DNA of 64,000 nt, taken from the NCBI GenBank assembly GCA_013339895.1, contig JABACO010000012.1:9489777-9553776 (forward strand), written 5' to 3'. The DNA comes from Ephydatia muelleri. Taxonomy: Eukaryota > Porifera > Demospongiae > Spongillida > Spongillidae. Both the position numbers and the translations under genes were made by a program. Below are positions 60,225-64,000 of this stretch, piece by piece. The notes below the pieces were generated by a model. The model was not told the origin of the DNA, made no database searches, and saw nothing but the letters and a program-made list of their open reading frames with translations. Position 1 is the stretch's first letter. Each line of letters begins with the position of its first letter.

Positions 60225-60640
60225 CACCCACATACAGGCAGAAGCGAAAGCCTCTAGCCTAACTCTACACTAGTCTGGGTACCCATCATCAGTCGGGTAC
60301 CCAGACTAACTCTTTACACCTGGCATAATTCTTCCGCAACAAGACCACATGCTCATGTTTACAACAACATATAGGACAAAAACACTTCACCCCAGGAATT
60401 CGACAAGGAGCAATGTTGCATTCTATAGTTTTTGATTGGTGGACTGGGTTCGGGTACTGCAAAGTATTACCTTCCAGCCACGTGACGTTTTATCGTTCCC
60501 TGTTTTGGCACTGCTTCTCCTGTGCTAGTTTATTATATGTCTAAGGGTGTGGAAATCACTAACTAGCAGCCATCGCAAATTAAAGCGGAGGTCTGTATAA
60601 GAGATGAAGAGGAAGTAGCGTGGAAGGGGAAAATGCAGAT
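60225..60640 (-). repeat. Inverted-pair repeat, right copy
   Basis: Reverse-complement partner of 55680-56115. The inner ends carry ctagcctaactctacactag and a small palindrome gtctgggtaccc ... gggtacccagac at 60270-60305. About 4.1 kb, including the second LINE, separates the two copies. Confidence 0.8.
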
Positions 60641-60846
60641 CACGCGGGAGAAGGAAGCGTGGATGCTGCTCATAGTAAGAGCTTTGACAATTGTGTATCG
60701 ACCTCTATCCATGTTGTGTGGCGTCCCGATGTCTATTTTCGCGGTTATTTCGAAATTTCTCTCGTTTACACAGCCAATAGTTGAAGCATGAGGCACAGCT
60801 TAAAGGGTGGGCCTGGAACCACACACCTCTTCATGTACGAGATTTG

Positions 60847-60983
60847 TATCAGATCTCGAACATACATGATCAGCAGTAACATCAGATCTCGTACATGCAT
60901 GATCAGCAGTAACATCAGATCTCGTACATACATGATCAGCAGTAACATCAGATCTCGTACATGCATGATCAGCAGTAACATCC
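60847..60983. repeat. 33-base tandem repeat
   Basis: cagatctcgtacatgcatga plus tcagcagtaacat, four copies with tgcatg/tacatg alternation. Confidence 0.95.
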
Positions 60984-61638
60984 TGTATCAGATTTTAAAC
61001 TTTTAGCTGTGCAATCCTGCGGAATTAAAATCATAAATAAATACGGTATACGCGCTTTGGGACATGCCATAAAATGGGGCCAGCTCACGAGAAAATTAGC
61101 CATCACATATATAAGAAAATCATATATGGGACAGTTTAAATTGCTCCACGGATATATATAATAATTTTCGCGGAAACTCGTGGGGCAATATTCGCGGAAT
61201 CAGATGCCGTAATTCAATCATGTAATTCCATTTGGGACTAGAGATAATACAGCTTTGTCTCACACAAGCCCTAATAGTTCCTGGAGAAAGTAATGTATTC
61301 TTAACTGGTTTTCCAACAAAAAAACGAGCTGAAAGGGCTGTACAATGATACTCTGGATGTTAATCAATACGAATAACTGATTTTTTTAATGTATGTTGGT
61401 TCTCCAGCAGCAGCACGTGTATATTGCCATCACCTGCACGCACACCCATTTCAATACCTACACTGTTCAACCAAAAAACTACACAGAAGTAAGCGATGAA
61501 CGGCCTTGGCACAGGATTGTTAATGTATCAGTACGATCCAACTGATGAATTATGCATGACTTCGTGTGACCTGACTCGATAGCTCGACCTTTCGGATAAT
61601 ATGAAACAGCTGTGTGCAGAATCATGTGAAACCCACAA

Positions 61639-61644
61639 TCTTTA
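61639..61644 (-). terminator. Candidate poly(A) signal for gene E
   Basis: AATAAA on the minus strand, about 110 bases after the gene E stop codon. Confidence 0.5.
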
Positions 61645-61754
61645 TTCAAGCTTTCATAAACTTGAGATGGTGTCCACATCAACCGTTTATGGCTTTGTCA
61701 AACATAATATTAACAAATATTATGGCAAATATGCGGAGGAAAAGTAATATTTTT

Positions 61755-63414
61755 TTAGTGATTGCTATCCAGCTGTAAGTCTCTGTACTGTCTTGACTGG
61801 TCCCCATACAGCTGTAAGTCAATGTGCCTTGTGAATTGGTCTCCATCCAGCTGCAAACCCATACATTGCTTTGACTGGTCCCCATCCACTAGTAGATCTG
61901 TGCATGGTTTTGGCTGGTCCCCACAACCCAGCCGCAGGTCTGTGTACTGTTTGGACTTCTCCTTCGTCCTTGACATCAACGCCTGATACAAATGTGCCTC
62001 TGGGTACAGTGACTCCATTGACTGGCACATTCCATTGTCCTGCACACGCAGCATTGTTGTCGTAACATGGTGGGCATTATTCGGAAACAACTGGTCAACG
62101 TCAGTGGTGCTTTGCCTGACAGGGACCCACTGCAACGCGCCCATGTAAGCCGAGTCTCTCTCATAGTCTCCATTGTATTTGGACAATTCAGGCAACGCAG
62201 GCATGCTAGCCTCCTCTGCCGTGGTTCCCTGTGGTATTGTGGCCACACCCTGCTGTGTTGTGGCCACACCCTGTGGTGCTGTGGCCACACCCTGTGGTGC
62301 TGTGGTCACACCCTGCGGTGTCACAACTATGCCATTTTGTGCAGTTGTTACGCTTACAGGTGCCATCACGTTGCCTGCACCTCTGTCTGTCAGATCGCTA
62401 GGCGACCCCAGGAACATAGGAAGATTGCAAGGTGCCAAATGATGGCCATCTGTAGGGAACATGAGATGAGAGCTCGTGAGGTCAGCGAGGTCAGCATTGT
62501 TAGAGATGTGGTCATCCATAGCTGATCCCACAACAATGGTAGGGGCGTTTTGAATATTGGCAGTGGGGTTGCCCTCTGACTCTCTGCTGTTGTCAAGTTG
62601 GGGGGCCACCTCCATTGCCCTCACAAGGTGGCTGTACGCTTCATCGTCTTGGGGTGCGAGGAGGATGGCACCCCCCTGTGTCCTCCCGGAGGTGGGGATC
62701 TTGACCAGTTGACTGTATCCCTCCCCCGTCGTGCCATCTGTTGTGTTGGGAATGGCTGTCACCAGCAACCCAACCAGCCCAGTAGACACACACGCTCCTC
62801 TTGGGGTCGTTAGCCCCGAAGTGTCATCTGAGCCTCTTAGGTCTGGGCCTCCTAGGTGTGGGATGGGGACTGTCACCACAATGCCTTCCTGCGTCCCAGC
62901 CGAACCGGCTTTTGCGGCTGCGTCGACCTCTGAGGTGTTATCGGACGAAGAGTAGCCGGAGAGTTGAAGGATGTGGTAGGTGTGGTCGTCCATGGCATCG
63001 CCCTCGTTTCCATTGGCCGAGACGACATCACAGAACTGCATGCTCAGGTTGTGTGTCATGAATGTCGAGGTAGGAAGCAGTGTGGGAGAACCTTCGGGGG
63101 TGTGGCAGTCATGTGACTGGAGTGCAGCGGAGGGCTGAGCCGATGAGAGGAGCACCTGGTGTTGTGCGCTCTGGCCTGATGTGGACAGGTGCACATTCCC
63201 TTCAGGAAGGAACTCCCTGATCTCAGAGTAGTCATGGGATACATGAAGCCTTTGATCCCCCCGAACTGGACCCACTTCAGCGTAGTCTTCAGAGGAAATG
63301 TGGGGCAGGTGGACATCCATGGTCTGCTGGTAATATGGGATATGTCTGTGAGGTGGTGGTGGCGGTAGTGGTGTCGAACCAGTCTTGAAGCCAAGGGCAC
63401 CTGCTGCCACAGAG
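61755..63414 (-). CDS. Gene E last exon: tyrosine-motif-rich cytoplasmic-tail-like protein
   Basis: A 1.66-kb terminal exon opens after a CCTAG acceptor (63415-63417) and encodes about 550 residues with no predicted membrane segment or known fold. It has repeated Tyr motifs typical of SH2-binding or ITIM/ITAM-like sites: SSEDYAEVGPV, SHDYSEIREF, GEGYSQLVKI, DEAYSHLVRA, DSAYMGAL, KQYTDLRL. Two internal repeats stand out: a seven-residue unit (VATAPQG type, five copies) at 62215-62330, and a 12-14-residue unit (DLQLDGDQS type, five copies) at 61760-61960. It is probably the intracellular tail of a receptor or an adaptor. The upstream exons and start lie toward or beyond the window end. Confidence 0.65.
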
Positions 63415-63427
63415 CTAGGGTGTGAGA

Positions 63428-63545
63428 GGGGAGGAGGGAGGGAGGGAGGAAGGGAGGGAGGGAGGAAGGGAGGGAGGGATAGAGGGAGGGAGGGAGGGAG
63501 GGAGGGAGGGGGGAGGGGGGAGGGAGAAGTAAGGAAGGAACAAGG
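63428..63545. repeat. (GGGA)n repeat
   Basis: About 115 bases of gggagggaggga, immediately upstream on the gene E strand of the last exon's acceptor, where it forms a long polypyrimidine tract. Confidence 0.95.
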
Positions 63546-63629
63546 GAAGGGAGAGGAAAGTGTGAGACTGGCTGTGTAAACAATGCACTCTTTGATGCTA
63601 AGGGAATTGCATTCATATGATCACTTACT

Positions 63630-63860
63630 GCTCAGATAGCTTCTCTCTGTTTGCATTCATCCCTTCAACTGTGCATGAAAGAAAAGGAAAGCTATTGTGA
63701 GTCTCTTTGCAAACACCTCTTGTCCTTTTCAGAGGAGTCAGTGACAGCTAGGTGAGAATGAGCCTTTTGAATGGTCCCACTGGAGCTATGCTTTCTCCTA
63801 CTCAATGATCCTTTTGTTGCCAAGGTGTTAATTTGATCTTCCCCTGATTCGGTGATATGT
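63630..63860 (-). CDS. Possible upstream exons of gene E
   Basis: The minus strand at 63678-63632 reads NANREKLSEQ then a GTAAGT donor, and 63830-63700 is open with LSRRKHSSSGTIQKAHSHLA, VTDSSEKDKRC. Both are charged, Ser-rich and compatible with an intracellular juxtamembrane region. Junctions were not proven. Confidence 0.3.
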
Positions 63861-63869
63861 ACCCTCCTC

Positions 63870-64000
63870 TCCCCATGATGTACTCCTTCTCTACATCTCC
63901 CCCTCCCCATGTACCCTCTTCCTCCCCATGTACCCTCCTCTCCCCATGTACCCTCTTCCTCCCCATGTACCCTCCCCCTCCCCATGTCCCACATTCCCCC
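63870..64000. repeat. ccccatgtaccctc tandem repeat
   Basis: Tandem copies of ctccccatgtaccctcttcc run to the window end, probably intronic to gene E. Confidence 0.9.

Noticed and set aside
61762-62525. Plus-strand frames over gene E
   Set aside because: They are shadows of the peptide repeats in the minus-strand exon.

Overview
The window is eukaryotic. Coding sequence is split into short exons with GT/AG junctions, and the introns are full of CA, GGA and minisatellite arrays. There are remnants of non-LTR, Penelope-like and hAT elements. The protein families (TRIM-like RING/B-box, Death, macro, Deltex, UBE4A and TKL-type kinase) point to an animal. The style of the kinase fragment and the Death/macro/TRIM mixtures suggest an early-branching invertebrate, most likely a sponge; the species is inference.

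Two complete single-copy-looking genes can be reconstructed exon by exon on the minus strand. UBE4A (52217-40181) has 25 exons that join in frame at every junction into 991 codons. Immediately downstream lies 'gene D' (39985-36925), an RRM-like/Death/KH-like/macro protein with a Gly-Ala-Lys tail.

The next gene, 'gene C' (36595-24430, minus), is the main discovery. Thirteen exons join in frame into about 1124 residues with the order RING, B-boxes, coiled coil, Death, KH-like, macro, second RING, Deltex C-terminal (DTC) domain. The architecture combines ubiquitin-ligase, ADP-ribose-binding and death-fold signalling modules, as in the vertebrate DTX3L/PARP9 system but in one chain. 'Gene B' (about 21197-10412, minus) is a paralogue with the same exon plan. 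Its RING/DTC end is intact, but its front half has a frameshift and two in-frame TGA codons. Further broken copies lie at 721-1530 (macro, minus), 1839-1862 (DTC tail fused to a kinase fragment), 3656-4690 and 9566-10207 (TRIM and macro, plus), and 22480-22690 (DTC, minus).

Layout: 1-10.2 kb holds broken family fragments and a plus-strand LINE; 10.4-21.2 kb gene B with a LINE remnant and a giant foldback in an intron; 21.2-24.4 kb a DTC remnant and a CR1-like LINE remnant; 24.4-36.6 kb gene C with a hAT transposase remnant in its 6-kb intron; 36.9-40.0 kb gene D; 40.2-52.2 kb UBE4A; 52.5-60.7 kb transposon graveyard (TIR element with a helicase fragment, two LINE families, a Penelope fragment, inverted repeats); 61.7-64 kb the 3' end of a gene for a tyrosine-motif-rich protein (minus).

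Biologically, genes B, C and D look like a tandemly expanding, recombining immune-type locus: macro domains would read ADP-ribose, RING/DTC modules would ubiquitylate, and Death domains would connect to signalling complexes. Function is inferred from domains only.
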